From the NCBI GenBank assembly GCA_030837965.1, contig JAUTXP010000025.1:1-64000 (forward strand): a stretch of DNA of 64,000 nt. The letters run 5' to 3'. Below the pieces are notes generated by a model. The model was given only the letters and a program-made list of their open reading frames with translations, searched no databases and had not been told where the DNA came from. Both the position numbers and the translations under genes were made by a program. Positions 1 through 8,868 of this stretch are shown piece after piece (within the stretch, counting starts at the first letter, position 1; every line of letters starts with the position of its first letter). Source of the stretch: Acidimicrobiaceae bacterium (GTDB lineage: Bacteria; Actinomycetota; Acidimicrobiia; Acidimicrobiales; JAUTXP01).

Positions 1-44
1 AGTGCGACGAGAAGCCGGGGGGCGGGCGGGCGGGGGCGGGGGGG

Positions 45-1520
45 CTAGTAGACCCAGAACGGGGTGCCGATGGGCATGAGGTTGGCGGCCCAGATGAAGT
101 CGATGGCCGAGTTCGACACTCGAGCGCACCCGTGCGACGCGGGGAACGGCGGGATGCTGGGCGACCCGTGCACGGCATACCCGCCAGTGAAGTACCGCGG
201 CCGCCACAGCGTCCCGAGCTCCGACGTGCGCATCCCGTTGATGGCCGTATAGATGGCGAAGTGCCCCTCGGGCGTATGGGCCACGGCCCGCCGCCCGCCC
301 GACATGTACGGCTTCTCGCTCCCGGTTGAGGTGTTGAACGTGTAGGCGGCCACGCCGTCGCGCACAACCATGATGATCTGTCGCCGCTTGTCCAACTCGA
401 CCACGCTGCCGAACCCGGTCCGGGGCGTGGGCCGGAACCCCTGCTCCAACAACTGCCGCTCCCGCGCCCCCACCGACCCCGCCCGGGGCAGACCGGCCGC
501 CTTCTCCAACGCATACACGGCCTGCTGGGTCAGCGTGCCGAAGCGCCCGTCGACCGGGACCCAATACCCCAAGTCGTTGAGCCTGCGCTGGAGGTCGGCG
601 ACGGACGGGCCGAAGGCGCCGGTCGTCACCGCCACCGGCCCGAGGGCCATCACATAACCCGAGGAACCCGACGCACCCGAGCCGCCCACCCGCGGCCGCG
701 GCGCCGCCATCCCCAGCACCACTTTGCCCGCGGGCACCTGACCCACGCCCGACCCGTAAAACGGCGCGTCGCCGTAGGCGAACACGCCGCCGTCGCCCGC
801 GGCCAGCCAGTACCCGCGGCCGTCGCCCGAAGGAGCCATCCCCACGACCGGACTGCGCAACTGCGTCCCGCCCGTCGAACCGAAGAAGTCGGCCGTCCCG
901 TACGAGAAGATGCCGCCGTCCGACGCCACCAGCCAGTAGCCGCCGCCGTCGGGCGCGGCGGCCATGCCCACCACCGGCCGCACGAGCGGCAGCCCGCCCG
1001 CCGAGCCGAAGTAGCCCGCGTTCCCGTACGCGAACACGCCGCCGTCGGACGCGACCAGCCAGTAGCCGCCGCCGTCGGGCGTGGCCGCCATGCCCACGAT
1101 GGGCCGGGTCAACGGCACCGACGCGGCCGAGCCGAAGTAGCCCGCGTTGCCGTACGCGAACACGCCACCGTCCGATGCCACCAGCCAGTAGCCGCCGCCG
1201 TCGGGCGTGGGCGCCATCCCCACGACGGGCCGGGCCAGGCGCGTCCCGCCCGGCGACCCGAAGTACCCCGCGTTGCCGTACCCGAACACGCCGCCGTCGG
1301 CCCCGACCAGCCAGTAGCCGCCGCCGTCCTGCGTGGCCGCCGCACCCACCAAGGGCGCGGCCAGCGGGTGCCCCTCGGTCGAGCCCCGAAAGGCCATTCC
1401 TCCGAAGGCCAACAGGGAACCGTCGCCCGCCCCGCCCGCGCCCCGAGCCCCGGGGGACGCGAACGCCAACGACGATGCGAGCAGGACGGACACAGCCAGG
1501 ACCAGCGGACGGGCGCGCAT
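45..1520 (-). CDS. Secreted L,D-transpeptidase with beta-propeller-like repeats
   Basis: The 491-residue product starts with a signal peptide (MRARPLVLAVSVLLASSLAFA), so I chose the ATG at 1520 over an upstream in-frame start. Residues about 40-250 hold five GYWLV(A/G)xDGGVFxYG repeats of about 42 residues plus a leading half repeat, a pattern common in Acidimicrobiia extracellular proteins. Residues about 305-347 form a peptidoglycan-binding domain (LQRRLNDLGYW, DGRFGTLTQQAV). The C-terminal part from about 370 is a YkuD domain with HGSPS followed by SHGCARVS, where the Cys near 463 is the expected nucleophile. Known YkuD enzymes make 3-3 cross-links in peptidoglycan or attach proteins to it. 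The repeats probably form a propeller for binding outside the cell; that part is inference. Confidence 0.88.
   Translation of the reverse strand: MRARPLVLAVSVLLASSLAFASPGARGAGGAGDGSLLAFGGMAFRGSTEGHPLAAPLVGAAATQDGGGYWLVGADGGVFGYGNAGYFGSPGGTRLARPVVGMAPTPDGGGYWLVASDGGVFAYGNAGYFGSAASVPLTRPIVGMAATPDGGGYWLVASDGGVFAYGNAGYFGSAGGLPLVRPVVGMAAAPDGGGYWLVASDGGIFSYGTADFFGSTGGTQLRSPVVGMAPSGDGRGYWLAAGDGGVFAYGDAPFYGSGVGQVPAGKVVLGMAAPRPRVGGSGASGSSGYVMALGPVAVTTGAFGPSVADLQRRLNDLGYWVPVDGRFGTLTQQAVYALEKAAGLPRAGSVGARERQLLEQGFRPTPRTGFGSVVELDKRRQIIMVVRDGVAAYTFNTSTGSEKPYMSGGRRAVAHTPEGHFAIYTAINGMRTSELGTLWRPRYFTGGYAVHGSPSIPPFPASHGCARVSNSAIDFIWAANLMPIGTPFWVY
780..1420 (-). repeat. Tandem coding repeats, about 126-bp period
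   Basis: The DNA coding for the GYWLVASDGG blades is repeated at about 126-bp spacing. Three units between about 900 and 1330 are close to identical, including the CCAGCCAGTAGCCGCCGCCG stretch read on the plus strand. This suggests recent unit duplication or gene conversion inside the L,D-transpeptidase gene. Confidence 0.8.
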
Positions 1521-1716
1521 ATGGCCGGAGATGGTGGCACGCGGCCCGCCGACGCGCCGCACCGGCGGCCGCAACACCCGCCCCAAAGTCGGGCAAACGC
1601 CGCGGCCCACCCCGCTCACCCCACGATCTCCGCACAAGTCGGCCTGACAACCGGTCGATAGAAGCGTCGGAAAGGTGCAACCCGACCGCGACCGGAGACA
1701 GACCGGAGACAACGAC
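1521..1716. promoter_or_regulatory. Divergent intergenic region, transpeptidase / vWA triad
   Basis: This 196-bp gap separates two divergent starts and must hold promoters for both sides. On the plus strand GGAG at 1705-1708 sits 8 nt before the ATG at 1717 and supports that start. No clear operator is visible. Confidence 0.45.
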
Positions 1717-2556
1717 ATGCCTTACACCGCCGAGATCAGCCGGGCCAACCCGACCTGCTTCCTCTTCCTCATCGACCAGTCCGAGTCGATGCGCGAGGCC
1801 ATTGGCGGGGGCGAGGTTCCGATGGCCAAAGCCGACGCCGTGGCCGACGCCGTCAACCGCCTCCTGTCGGAGCTCACTATCAAGTGCGCCAAGGAAGAAG
1901 GCGTGCGCGACTACTTCCACGTTGGCGTCATCGGCTACGGCGCCAAGGTCGGCCCTGCCTTCGGCGGCGCGCTGGCGGGCCACGACCTGGTGCCCCTCAG
2001 CCATGTCGCGGCCCAGCCCGCCCGCCTCGAGGAGCGCACCCGCAGCACCCGCAACGGCTCCGGCGTCCTCACGCAGCAGTCGGTCAAGTTCCCCACCTGG
2101 TTCTCGCCCGTCGCCTATGGCGACACGCCCATGTGCGCGGCGCTCACCAAGGCCCACGACGTCGTGGGCAAGTGGCTGGCCGAGCACCCGGGCTCGTTCC
2201 CGCCCATCGTGTTGAACATCACCGACGGCGAGTCGACCGACGGCGACCCTTCCGGCCCGGCCGAGGCCTTGCGCGAGCTGATGAGCGCGGACGGCAACAG
2301 CCTGCTGTTCAACCTCCACGTCTCGTCGGACCAGAGCGAGCCCATCGTGTTCCCCAACGCCGATCGCTCGCTTCCCGACGACTACGCCCGCCTGCTCTTC
2401 GGCATGTCCAGCATCCTCCCGCCCACCATGCGCACCGCGGCCACCCAGCAGGATCTGGCCTTGGCCGAGGACGCCCGCGGCTTCGTCTTCAACGCCGACA
2501 TCAGCGCCATCCCCCAGTTCCTCGACGTCGGCACCCAGGTCCTCGGGCTCCGATAA
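1717..2556 (+). CDS. vWA domain protein (TerY-like)
   Basis: The 279-residue protein is one von Willebrand factor A domain. The MIDAS metal site is complete: DQSES near residues 18-22, the Thr in GDTPMCAAL, and the Asp in NITDGESTDGD. No signal peptide or membrane segment is seen, so it is probably cytoplasmic. It is followed 19 nt later by a PP2C phosphatase and then a kinase-like protein. Comparative genomics has described this vWA/PP2C/kinase triad as TerY-P, linked to Ter stress-response loci (Anantharaman, Iyer and Aravind). The likely role is a metal-dependent scaffold or sensor in a phosphorylation circuit; the substrate is unknown. Confidence 0.85.
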   Translation: MPYTAEISRANPTCFLFLIDQSESMREAIGGGEVPMAKADAVADAVNRLLSELTIKCAKEEGVRDYFHVGVIGYGAKVGPAFGGALAGHDLVPLSHVAAQPARLEERTRSTRNGSGVLTQQSVKFPTWFSPVAYGDTPMCAALTKAHDVVGKWLAEHPGSFPPIVLNITDGESTDGDPSGPAEALRELMSADGNSLLFNLHVSSDQSEPIVFPNADRSLPDDYARLLFGMSSILPPTMRTAATQQDLALAEDARGFVFNADISAIPQFLDVGTQVLGLR

Positions 2557-2575
2557 GCCGAGGCGCGACCAGCCC

Positions 2576-3346
2576 GTGCGGGCCCTCACCACATCGTTCT
2601 GGCTGGCGCGGGCGGGCAACGACGCGGCCGAGTACGAGGACGCCTTCGCGCCCCGCAAGGACGGTCGCCACAGTGCTCGTCGGCTGCGCCTGGCCATGGC
2701 CGACGGAGCCAGCGAGAGCATGCTGTCGGGCCGTTGGGCCGACGTGCTCACGACCACGTGGGCCAAGTCGGAGCGGGCATCGATGGCCGACGTGCTGCAC
2801 GCGGCCATGACCGAGTTCGAAAAGGTGCTGGCCGCCTACCTCGACGAGCGGGGCCGACAGGACCGCCCCGTGCAGTGGTTCGAGGAGCCGGGCCTGGCCC
2901 GAGGCGCGTTCGCCACGCTGCTCGGTCTCCAGTTCACGACGCGCCGCACCTCGACCGGCTCGTGGACGGCGACGTCGCTCGGCGACACATGCATGTTCCA
3001 AGTGCGCGGCGACGAGTTGCTCACGTCCTTCCCGCTCAAGAGCGCGGCCGACTTCGGCTCCTCGCCCAAGCTCGTGCCGAGCCGGGCCGACGACGTCGAC
3101 ATGGTCGTGTCGCACATGGAGGAGCGCGAGGGCGAGTGGCGCTCCGGCGACTTGTTCGTGTTGGCGACGGACGCGCTGTCGGCCTGGTTCCTCTCGGAGG
3201 TGGAGGCGGGCCGGTCCCCGTGGCAGCAGTTGCAAGGCTTCAGCGAGCGGGGCCAGGCCGCGTTCGGCCAGTGGGTGAGCGGCCTGCGCACCGAAGGCAG
3301 GCTGCGCAACGACGACGTCACCATGGTGCGGGTCGAGGTTCTGTGA
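2576..3346 (+). CDS. PP2C-family serine/threonine phosphatase
   Basis: This is a 256-residue PP2C_2-type phosphatase with a GTG start. The metal-binding acidic motifs are present: YEDAF near residue 20, MADGASES near 43-50, GDTCMF in the middle, ATDALSAWF, and RNDDVTMV at the C-terminus. It lacks the long insertions of secreted or regulatory PP2Cs and is probably soluble. Its TGA overlaps the ATG of the kinase-like gene (TGATG at 3344-3348), which implies coupled translation and a matched phosphatase/kinase pair. It probably reverses phosphorylation made by the downstream kinase; this is inferred from context. Confidence 0.87.
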   Translation: MRALTTSFWLARAGNDAAEYEDAFAPRKDGRHSARRLRLAMADGASESMLSGRWADVLTTTWAKSERASMADVLHAAMTEFEKVLAAYLDERGRQDRPVQWFEEPGLARGAFATLLGLQFTTRRTSTGSWTATSLGDTCMFQVRGDELLTSFPLKSAADFGSSPKLVPSRADDVDMVVSHMEEREGEWRSGDLFVLATDALSAWFLSEVEAGRSPWQQLQGFSERGQAAFGQWVSGLRTEGRLRNDDVTMVRVEVL

Positions 3347-5529
3347 TGACGACCGCGACCGAGCCGGACGCAGCGGCGGCGGCGGCGACAACTTCGGCCC
3401 GGACGTTCCCGAGGGGCGCGTCCTACATGGAGGCGTTGCAGGACCCTGCATCCGCCTTCGCCGATCCCGACTTGGCCGCGGCCGCGCCCGCCCTCACCCC
3501 TCTCGGCCTCCCTCGTCCGGTCAGCGGCAACTTCGCCGCCGTCTTCCGCATGGACGCGGCCGACGGCCGGGCGTGGGCCGTGCGCTGCTTCACCCGGTGG
3601 TTCGACGACATGGGCAGGCGGTACGAGGCCGTCGACGCGCACCTGCAAAAGCAACGCGGCACATGGCGCGTGGGCTTCGAGTTCCAGAGCCAGGGCGTGC
3701 ACGTCGACGGCGAGTGGTACCCCATCGTCAAGATGGACTGGACCAGCGGACAGCCGTTGCTCGGCTACATCGAACAGCACCTGTGGGACGGCGCCGCGTT
3801 GGCCTATCTGGCCCATCGCTTCGCCACCTTGGTGGACGAGCTGCGCAGGGCGGGCGTGGCCCACGGCGACCTGCAGCACGGCAACATCCTCGTGGCGCCC
3901 GGCGGCGACCTGCGCCTGGTCGACTACGACGGCATGTTCGTGCCCGCGTTGGCCGGACTCACCGGCAACGAACTGGGCCATCGCAACTATCAGCATCCGT
4001 CGCGGGCGCCCGGCGAGTTCGGCCTGCACATCGACAACTTCTCGTCCTGGGTCGTCTACGCCTCGCTGGTCGGGCTGTCGGTCGACCCGCTGCTGTGGGG
4101 CAGGGTGGACGGCGGCGACGAGTGTCTGCTGTTTCGGTCGCAGGACTTCACCGACCCGGTCCACTCCGACGCGCTGGCCGCGTTCGAGTCGAGCGGCCAT
4201 CCCGTGCTCGCGGACTTGGCGGGCAGGCTGCGCTCCTATCTGGCCATGCCGTTGGCATCCGTGCCGCCCCTCGCGCCGGACCGGGCCCCCATGCCGGTGC
4301 TGCAAGAGGGTCGCCCCGTCGACTTGGCCCGCCAGCAGAGCCTGATGGCCGTGCTCCGGGACGAGGCGCCTGCGGCCGCGTCAAGCCCGCTGGTGGAGGA
4401 CATCCGCAGACCGCGGGCCGCGGCCCGTCCGCCCGTGCACTTCTCGCATCCGACCACGCCGCGCCTCGCCGCGGGCGCGGTGGCAGGGGCGGTGCTGCTC
4501 GTGCTGGTGGCCATGGCGTCCGCAGTTGTCCCTGTTGTGCTCGGCCTCCCCGCGCTGCTCGCCGTCACCGCCGTCGGCTCCCTCGCGGCCAAGACGCTGT
4601 GGCGGCAGTCGCCGGAGGTGGCCGAGTTCCAAACCAAGCAGGCCGGGCACGCTGATGCGACGCGGCGCAGGGACGAGGCCAAGTCGGCCGTGGCCGCGGT
4701 GCTGCGGCAACGGGCCGAGGTGGACAAGACCGAGCACGAGGCGCTGTCGCGCGCGGGTCGGGCCAGCGAGCAGCAGCAGTCCGAGCGCGACGCGGCCATC
4801 CGCCAGGTCGACGACCAGCTTCGGGTCACCCTCACGGCCTTGGCCGCCCAGGAGCAGGAGCTGTACCGGGCCGAGCACACGGCCTTGGCCGCGGCCCTGC
4901 GCGACGCGCAACGGGTGGTCATCGACGAGGATCTACGCCGCAAGCCGCTCTCGATGTACTCGGGCCTGGACGACCGCCTCCTGTTCGCGTTGGCCTTGGA
5001 CGACGTGCGCACCGCGGCCGACTTCGTGGACGTCTTCGTGGAGAACGAGGGCAAGGCCTCCGAGCTCGCGTACCTGGTGCGCGCCGACGACAAGCGGGTG
5101 AAGGCCACCGGCCTGAGCGCGGCTGGCGCCAGACAACTGCTGTCGTGGCGGCGCGGCCTGGAGGCCCGCCTCTCGGCCAGCCTGCCCACGTCACTGCCCG
5201 ACGACGTGGCCGGACAGATCAGGGCCCGCTTCTCCGCGCCGCGCGCCGAGTTGGCCAGGGCCGAGGGCCGGGCCCGGGCCGACGCCGAACGCCAGGCCGA
5301 CGCGGTGCGGGCCATGCCCGTGGCCGACTCGACTGCGCTCACCGCCGCAGCGCGTCAGGCCCAGCGCCAGGCCGCGGAGCGACGGGTCAAGCTCGACCAG
5401 GACTTGGGCCGGGCCAAGAAGGCGCTGGCCGAGGCCGAGTGGGAGTTGGACTCGTGCGAGCGCGAGCTCGACGCCTACCGAGGACTGACCTTCGCCGCCT
5501 TCCTCCGCGGCATCATCGGCCTCCCCTGA
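3346..5529 (+). CDS. Kinase-fold membrane protein with coiled coil and HhH-like segment
   Basis: The protein has 727 residues. Residues about 55-330 form a kinase fold: the catalytic loop HGDLQHGN near 173-180 and DYDG in the DFG position are clear, and VRCF may give the ATP-lysine region in divergent form. A hydrophobic region at about 371-412 could span the membrane twice. An Ala/Arg/Glu-rich coiled coil follows (about 425-520), then a helical segment with LSAAGARQLLSWRRGLEARL at about 543-618 that resembles a helix-hairpin-helix, then a second coiled coil. It is the third gene of the vWA/PP2C triad and is translationally coupled to the phosphatase. Kinase activity is plausible but the N-lobe is divergent, so a pseudokinase is possible. 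Confidence 0.8.
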   Translation: MTTATEPDAAAAAATTSARTFPRGASYMEALQDPASAFADPDLAAAAPALTPLGLPRPVSGNFAAVFRMDAADGRAWAVRCFTRWFDDMGRRYEAVDAHLQKQRGTWRVGFEFQSQGVHVDGEWYPIVKMDWTSGQPLLGYIEQHLWDGAALAYLAHRFATLVDELRRAGVAHGDLQHGNILVAPGGDLRLVDYDGMFVPALAGLTGNELGHRNYQHPSRAPGEFGLHIDNFSSWVVYASLVGLSVDPLLWGRVDGGDECLLFRSQDFTDPVHSDALAAFESSGHPVLADLAGRLRSYLAMPLASVPPLAPDRAPMPVLQEGRPVDLARQQSLMAVLRDEAPAAASSPLVEDIRRPRAAARPPVHFSHPTTPRLAAGAVAGAVLLVLVAMASAVVPVVLGLPALLAVTAVGSLAAKTLWRQSPEVAEFQTKQAGHADATRRRDEAKSAVAAVLRQRAEVDKTEHEALSRAGRASEQQQSERDAAIRQVDDQLRVTLTALAAQEQELYRAEHTALAAALRDAQRVVIDEDLRRKPLSMYSGLDDRLLFALALDDVRTAADFVDVFVENEGKASELAYLVRADDKRVKATGLSAAGARQLLSWRRGLEARLSASLPTSLPDDVAGQIRARFSAPRAELARAEGRARADAERQADAVRAMPVADSTALTAAARQAQRQAAERRVKLDQDLGRAKKALAEAEWELDSCERELDAYRGLTFAAFLRGIIGLP

Positions 5530-5535
5530 CCCCGC

Positions 5536-5582
5536 CCCCCGAACTTTTCCACAGCACCTGCTGCTGTGGAAAAGTTCGGGGG
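5536..5582. repeat. Family A palindrome copy 1 (convergent junction)
   Basis: The core at 5544-5574 has arms TTTTCCACAGCA and TGCTGTGGAAAA around loop CCTGC. Flanking CCCCCCGAAC and GTTCGGGGG extend the stem to 21 bp. It fills the gap between the kinase-like gene (stop at 5527-5529) and the convergent SDR gene, whose stop TCA at 5583-5585 begins just past the stem. Confidence 0.93.
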
Positions 5583-6332
5583 TCAGAAGCTGGAGCCGAT
5601 CAGGGCGCCGCCGTCGATCACCATGGTGTGCCCGGTGATCCAACTGGCCCGGTCCGAGGCCAGGAACAGCGCGGCGTTGGCGATGTCCTCGGGCTCCCCC
5701 AGCCTGCGCAGCGGCAGGCGCGATGCGATGCGTTCCTCGGCGGGCTCCCACAGGGCTCGGGCCATGTCCGTCTTCACCAGCCCAGGGGCCACGGCGTTGA
5801 CCCGCACCTTGGGCCCCAGCTCGTTGGCCAACTGCTTGGTGAGGTGGATCACCGCGGCCTTGGTCACGTTGTAGTAGCCGATCGAAGGCTCGACCGACAT
5901 GCCGCCGATGCTGGCCACGTTCACCACCGCGCCGCCCCGCTCCTCCATGGCCGCCCGCCAGGCGAGCTGGGTCCACGACACGATGGCCCACTGGTTCACC
6001 TGCACGGTCTTGTCGGCCCGCGACTTGTCGATGCCGACCAGCGGTCCCATGTACGGGTTGGTGGCCGCGTTGTTGACCAGGATGTCGAGCCCGCCCAGCC
6101 GATCGACGGTGGCCTGCACGCATGCAGCCGCCGCGTCCTCGTCGCCCGCGTTGGCGGCAAACCACTCCACCTCGCCCGCCATGGTGGACGCCGCCTCCTT
6201 CAGCGCGTCCTCCTTGCGGGACGAGATCATGACCTTGGCGCCCGCCTCCGCGTAGGCCGCGGCGATGGCCCGGCCGATCCCTCGCGACGCCCCCGTCACC
6301 AGCGCCACCTTGCCGTCCAGTCGCAGGTCCAT
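5583..6332 (-). CDS. Short-chain dehydrogenase/reductase (SDR)
   Basis: A 249-residue classical SDR, the usual length for the family. The NAD(P)-binding motif TGASRGIG lies at residues 13-20. NNAA, in the place of NNAG, is near 88, and the catalytic Tyr and Lys are in YYNVTKAA near 153-157. The C-terminus contains NAVAPGLVKTDMA, typical of FabG-like enzymes. It should be a cytoplasmic NAD(P)H-dependent oxidoreductase. The substrate cannot be read from sequence, and a fatty-acid or xenobiotic role would be equally consistent. The DinB-like gene lies 11 bp upstream on the same strand and is probably in the same operon. Confidence 0.9.
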   Translation of the reverse strand: MDLRLDGKVALVTGASRGIGRAIAAAYAEAGAKVMISSRKEDALKEAASTMAGEVEWFAANAGDEDAAAACVQATVDRLGGLDILVNNAATNPYMGPLVGIDKSRADKTVQVNQWAIVSWTQLAWRAAMEERGGAVVNVASIGGMSVEPSIGYYNVTKAAVIHLTKQLANELGPKVRVNAVAPGLVKTDMARALWEPAEERIASRLPLRRLGEPEDIANAALFLASDRASWITGHTMVIDGGALIGSSF

Positions 6333-6343
6333 GGCCGGCGATC

Positions 6344-6799
6344 CTACGAGCGCATCTCCTCGAGCTGCGAAAGGTGCGCGGTCAGATGCATGGTGCAGTG
6401 CACGTCAAGCAGCCGGGCCACTGGCATGGGCTGGCTGTCGACCACCACCGTGTCGCCGTCCTTGATCCGCACCATCACCGGCGTGTCGTCCAGCGGCCCC
6501 AACTGGGCGGCCAGGTCGCAGAGCTGACGGCTCGACGTGCGCAGCCGGTCGAGCAGTTCGGCCCGCGAGCCTTGGGCCTCCAGGTGCTCGTCGTCCACGG
6601 CTTGGTCGTTGTCGTACTGGGGCGTGGGCATGTTGGCGAGGACAGAGCGGAGCACCGTGGTCAACAGGTCGTCGTTCACGGTGAGGTGGGCCAGGACCAG
6701 TTCGACCGGCCACTCGCCTGGCGCAGGTGGGGCGAAGTCGCCGTTGGCGGCCAGGTCCAAGATGCGCTCGTACGCCGATTCCAACGAGGCCGTGTCCAT
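6344..6799 (-). CDS. DinB-fold / maleylpyruvate isomerase-like protein
   Basis: This 151-residue protein has the four-helix DinB/MDMPI layout: an early His in [10 protein letters not shown] and a C-terminal [16 protein letters not shown] that supplies the other likely metal-binding His residues. Members of this superfamily are thiol-dependent (often mycothiol-dependent) transferases or isomerases. The substrate is unknown. Translation appears leaderless: TAGGGT on the minus strand (6808-6813) lies 8 nt before the ATG. It is divergent from the DUF255 gene with only 17 bp between the starts and is probably co-transcribed with the SDR gene. Confidence 0.75.
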   Translation of the reverse strand: MDTASLESAYERILDLAANGDFAPPAPGEWPVELVLAHLTVNDDLLTTVLRSVLANMPTPQYDNDQAVDDEHLEAQGSRAELLDRLRTSSRQLCDLAAQLGPLDDTPVMVRIKDGDTVVVDSQPMPVARLLDVHCTMHLTAHLSQLEEMRS

Positions 6800-6803
6800 G
6801 GGG

Positions 6804-6813
6804 TAGGACCCTA
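6804..6813. promoter_or_regulatory. Overlapping divergent leaderless -10 hexamers
   Basis: The 17-bp gap at 6800-6816 contains TAGGGT on the minus strand (6808-6813), 8 nt before the DinB-like ATG, and TAGGAC on the plus strand (6804-6809), 7 nt before the DUF255 ATG. GTAGG-AC-CCTAC also forms a small inverted repeat here. The minus hexamer fits TANNNT; the plus one is weaker. Confidence 0.45.
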
Positions 6814-6816
6814 CGC

Positions 6817-8778
6817 ATGAACCGGCTCGCAGGCGAGACCTCGCCCTACTTGAGGCAGCACCAGGACAACCCGGTGGACTGGCACCCGTGGGGCGACGAT
6901 GCCTTCGCCGAGGCCCGTGACCGGGACGTGCCCGTGCTGTTGTCGGTGGGGTACTCGGCCTGCCACTGGTGCCACGTGATGGCCCACGAGTCCTTCGAGG
7001 ACCCGGCCACGGCCAAGGTGATGAACGAGTTGTTCGTCAACGTGAAGGTGGACCGCGAGGAGCGGCCCGACGTGGACAGCGTCTACATGGACGCGGTGCA
7101 GGCCATGACCGGCCACGGGGGCTGGCCCATGACCGTGTTCCTCACGCCCGACGGAAGGCCGTTCTTCGGCGGGACCTACTTCCCGCCCTCGGCCCGTGGC
7201 GGCCTGCCCGCCTTCACCGACCTGTTGCGGGCGGTGGACGAGGCCTGGCGGAACAAGCGGGACGAGCTGTTCGAACAAGCCGAGCATCTGTCCGACGCCA
7301 TCGCCGTGCGCTCCACGGTGTCCGTGGGCGATCGGGGCGACTTGGGTCCCGCCATCCTCGAAGGCGGCTACAGCCAACTGCGGGAGATGTTCGACGCCGA
7401 GAACGGCGGCTTCGGCCGGGCGCCCAAGTTCCCCATGCCCAGCAACGTCGACTTCGTCTTGCGCACGTTCGTGCGCAACGGGTCCGAGGCCACGGTGGGC
7501 ATGGCCACGACCACCCTCGACGCCATGGCTGCGGGCGGCATCTACGACCATCTCGGCGGCGGCTTCCACCGCTACTCGGTCGACCCCTACTGGCTCGTCC
7601 CCCACTTCGAGAAGATGCTCTACGACCAGGCCGGCCTGCTGCGCGTCTACACCCACGCCTGGCAGGTGACGGGCGCTGACCGTTACGCCCAAGTGGTCGA
7701 GGAGACGGTCGAGTACGTGCTCCGCGACCTGCGATCCCCCGCGGGCGGGATCTGCTCGGCCGAGGACGCCGACTCCGAGGGCGAGGAGGGCCGCTTCTAC
7801 GTGTGGTCGCTCGACGAGCTGCCGGAGGCCTCGGCCCGCTGGTTCGGCGCGTCGGCCGCGGGCAACTTCGAAGGCCGCAACATCCTCAACCGTATGAGTG
7901 CTCGAGAGCAGTTGCTCCGATCGTCGGAGTTGTCACTCGAACGGTCGGAGCTGTTGCTCGCACGGTCGGAGCGGGTGCGCCCGGGGTTGGACGACAAGGT
8001 GTTGACCGAGTGGAACGCCATGTTCCTGTCCGCCTTGGCCGAGGCGGGTGCGGCCATGCAGCGGCCCGACTGGGTGGCCACGGCCGAGGAGGTGGCCGAC
8101 TTCTTGTTGGCCAACCTGCGTGGCGAAGACGGGCGTTGGCTGCGGTCGTGGCAAGAGTCGGCGGGCGCCCGCGTCCTGGCCTACGCGGTCGACTACGCCT
8201 GGCTGGTCGACGCCTTCACCCGCCTGGCCGAGGCCACCGGACGACGGCGGTGGATCGACGAGGCCGCGGCCGCGGCCGATGGCCTGCTGGACCTGTTCAG
8301 GGATGACGAGGGCGAGGGCTTCTTCACCGTCGGGCGTGACGGCGAGGAGTTGATCGTGCGCCAGAAGGACGTGTTCGACGGGGCCACGCCGTCGGCCAAC
8401 TCGGTGGCCGCGGTGGCCCTCATCCGGCTCGGGGCCTTGACCGGCGTGGAGCGGTATACGGCCGCGGGCGAGGGCGTGCTGCAACTGCTGCGGCCGACGA
8501 TGGAGAAGCAGCCCTCTGCCTTCAGCCACGCGCTGGCCGCGGTCGACCTGGTGGTGTCGGGCGTGACCGAGGTGGCCGTGGTGGGCGAGCGGCCCGACTT
8601 GGTCCGGGCCGTGCAGCAGCGCTTCGTGCCCAACGGCGTGCTGGCGTGGGGCGAGCCCTACGAATCGCCACTGTGGGAGGGCAGGGTCGATGGGCTGGCC
8701 TATGTCTGCAAGGGCTACGTGTGCAAAGCGCCTGTCGACTCGGCCGACGCCCTCGTCCTCGAGTTGGCCGGACCGTAA
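6817..8778 (+). CDS. Thioredoxin-domain protein, DUF255 / spermatogenesis-associated SSP411 family (YyaL-like)
   Basis: The 653-residue length is typical of the family. The N-terminal thioredoxin-like domain has NPVDWHPWG, the CHWC redox motif at about residues 49-52, and [13 protein letters not shown] near 101. The rest is an (alpha/alpha) barrel of the glycoside-hydrolase/epimerase type, with [12 protein letters not shown] near 392 and [10 protein letters not shown] later. The start at 6817 ([12 protein letters not shown]) matches the conserved family N-terminus. The biochemical function of the family is not established. A tandem 7-residue repeat at 7924-7971 makes an unusual insertion just before the DDKVLTEWN motif. 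Confidence 0.9.
   Translation: MNRLAGETSPYLRQHQDNPVDWHPWGDDAFAEARDRDVPVLLSVGYSACHWCHVMAHESFEDPATAKVMNELFVNVKVDREERPDVDSVYMDAVQAMTGHGGWPMTVFLTPDGRPFFGGTYFPPSARGGLPAFTDLLRAVDEAWRNKRDELFEQAEHLSDAIAVRSTVSVGDRGDLGPAILEGGYSQLREMFDAENGGFGRAPKFPMPSNVDFVLRTFVRNGSEATVGMATTTLDAMAAGGIYDHLGGGFHRYSVDPYWLVPHFEKMLYDQAGLLRVYTHAWQVTGADRYAQVVEETVEYVLRDLRSPAGGICSAEDADSEGEEGRFYVWSLDELPEASARWFGASAAGNFEGRNILNRMSAREQLLRSSELSLERSELLLARSERVRPGLDDKVLTEWNAMFLSALAEAGAAMQRPDWVATAEEVADFLLANLRGEDGRWLRSWQESAGARVLAYAVDYAWLVDAFTRLAEATGRRRWIDEAAAAADGLLDLFRDDEGEGFFTVGRDGEELIVRQKDVFDGATPSANSVAAVALIRLGALTGVERYTAAGEGVLQLLRPTMEKQPSAFSHALAAVDLVVSGVTEVAVVGERPDLVRAVQQRFVPNGVLAWGEPYESPLWEGRVDGLAYVCKGYVCKAPVDSADALVLELAGP
7924..7986 (+). 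repeat. 21-bp tandem repeat inside DUF255 gene
   Basis: TCGGAG recurs at 7924, 7945 and 7966, giving three in-frame 21-bp units that encode [14 protein letters not shown] and SERVRPG. Codon use here (TCA, GAA, CGA nearby) is less GC-biased than in the rest of the gene. Confidence 0.75.
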
Positions 8779-8868
8779 GCCTGGCGCGGAAAGGTCACGT
8801 CGTGCTCGCCCGCCGGCGTCCGCGTCCGGTCCACCACTTGGGCCTGGGAAGGGCGCACGCTAAACGGC

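Noticed and set aside
17-44. Dense G runs, possible G-quadruplex
   Set aside because: Four or more G runs exist, but in a 70% GC genome such tracts are common and nothing else supports a role.
5536-5582. Family A palindrome as a classic intrinsic terminator
   Set aside because: On either strand the stem is followed by G/A-rich sequence, not a T tract; termination is only inferred from position.
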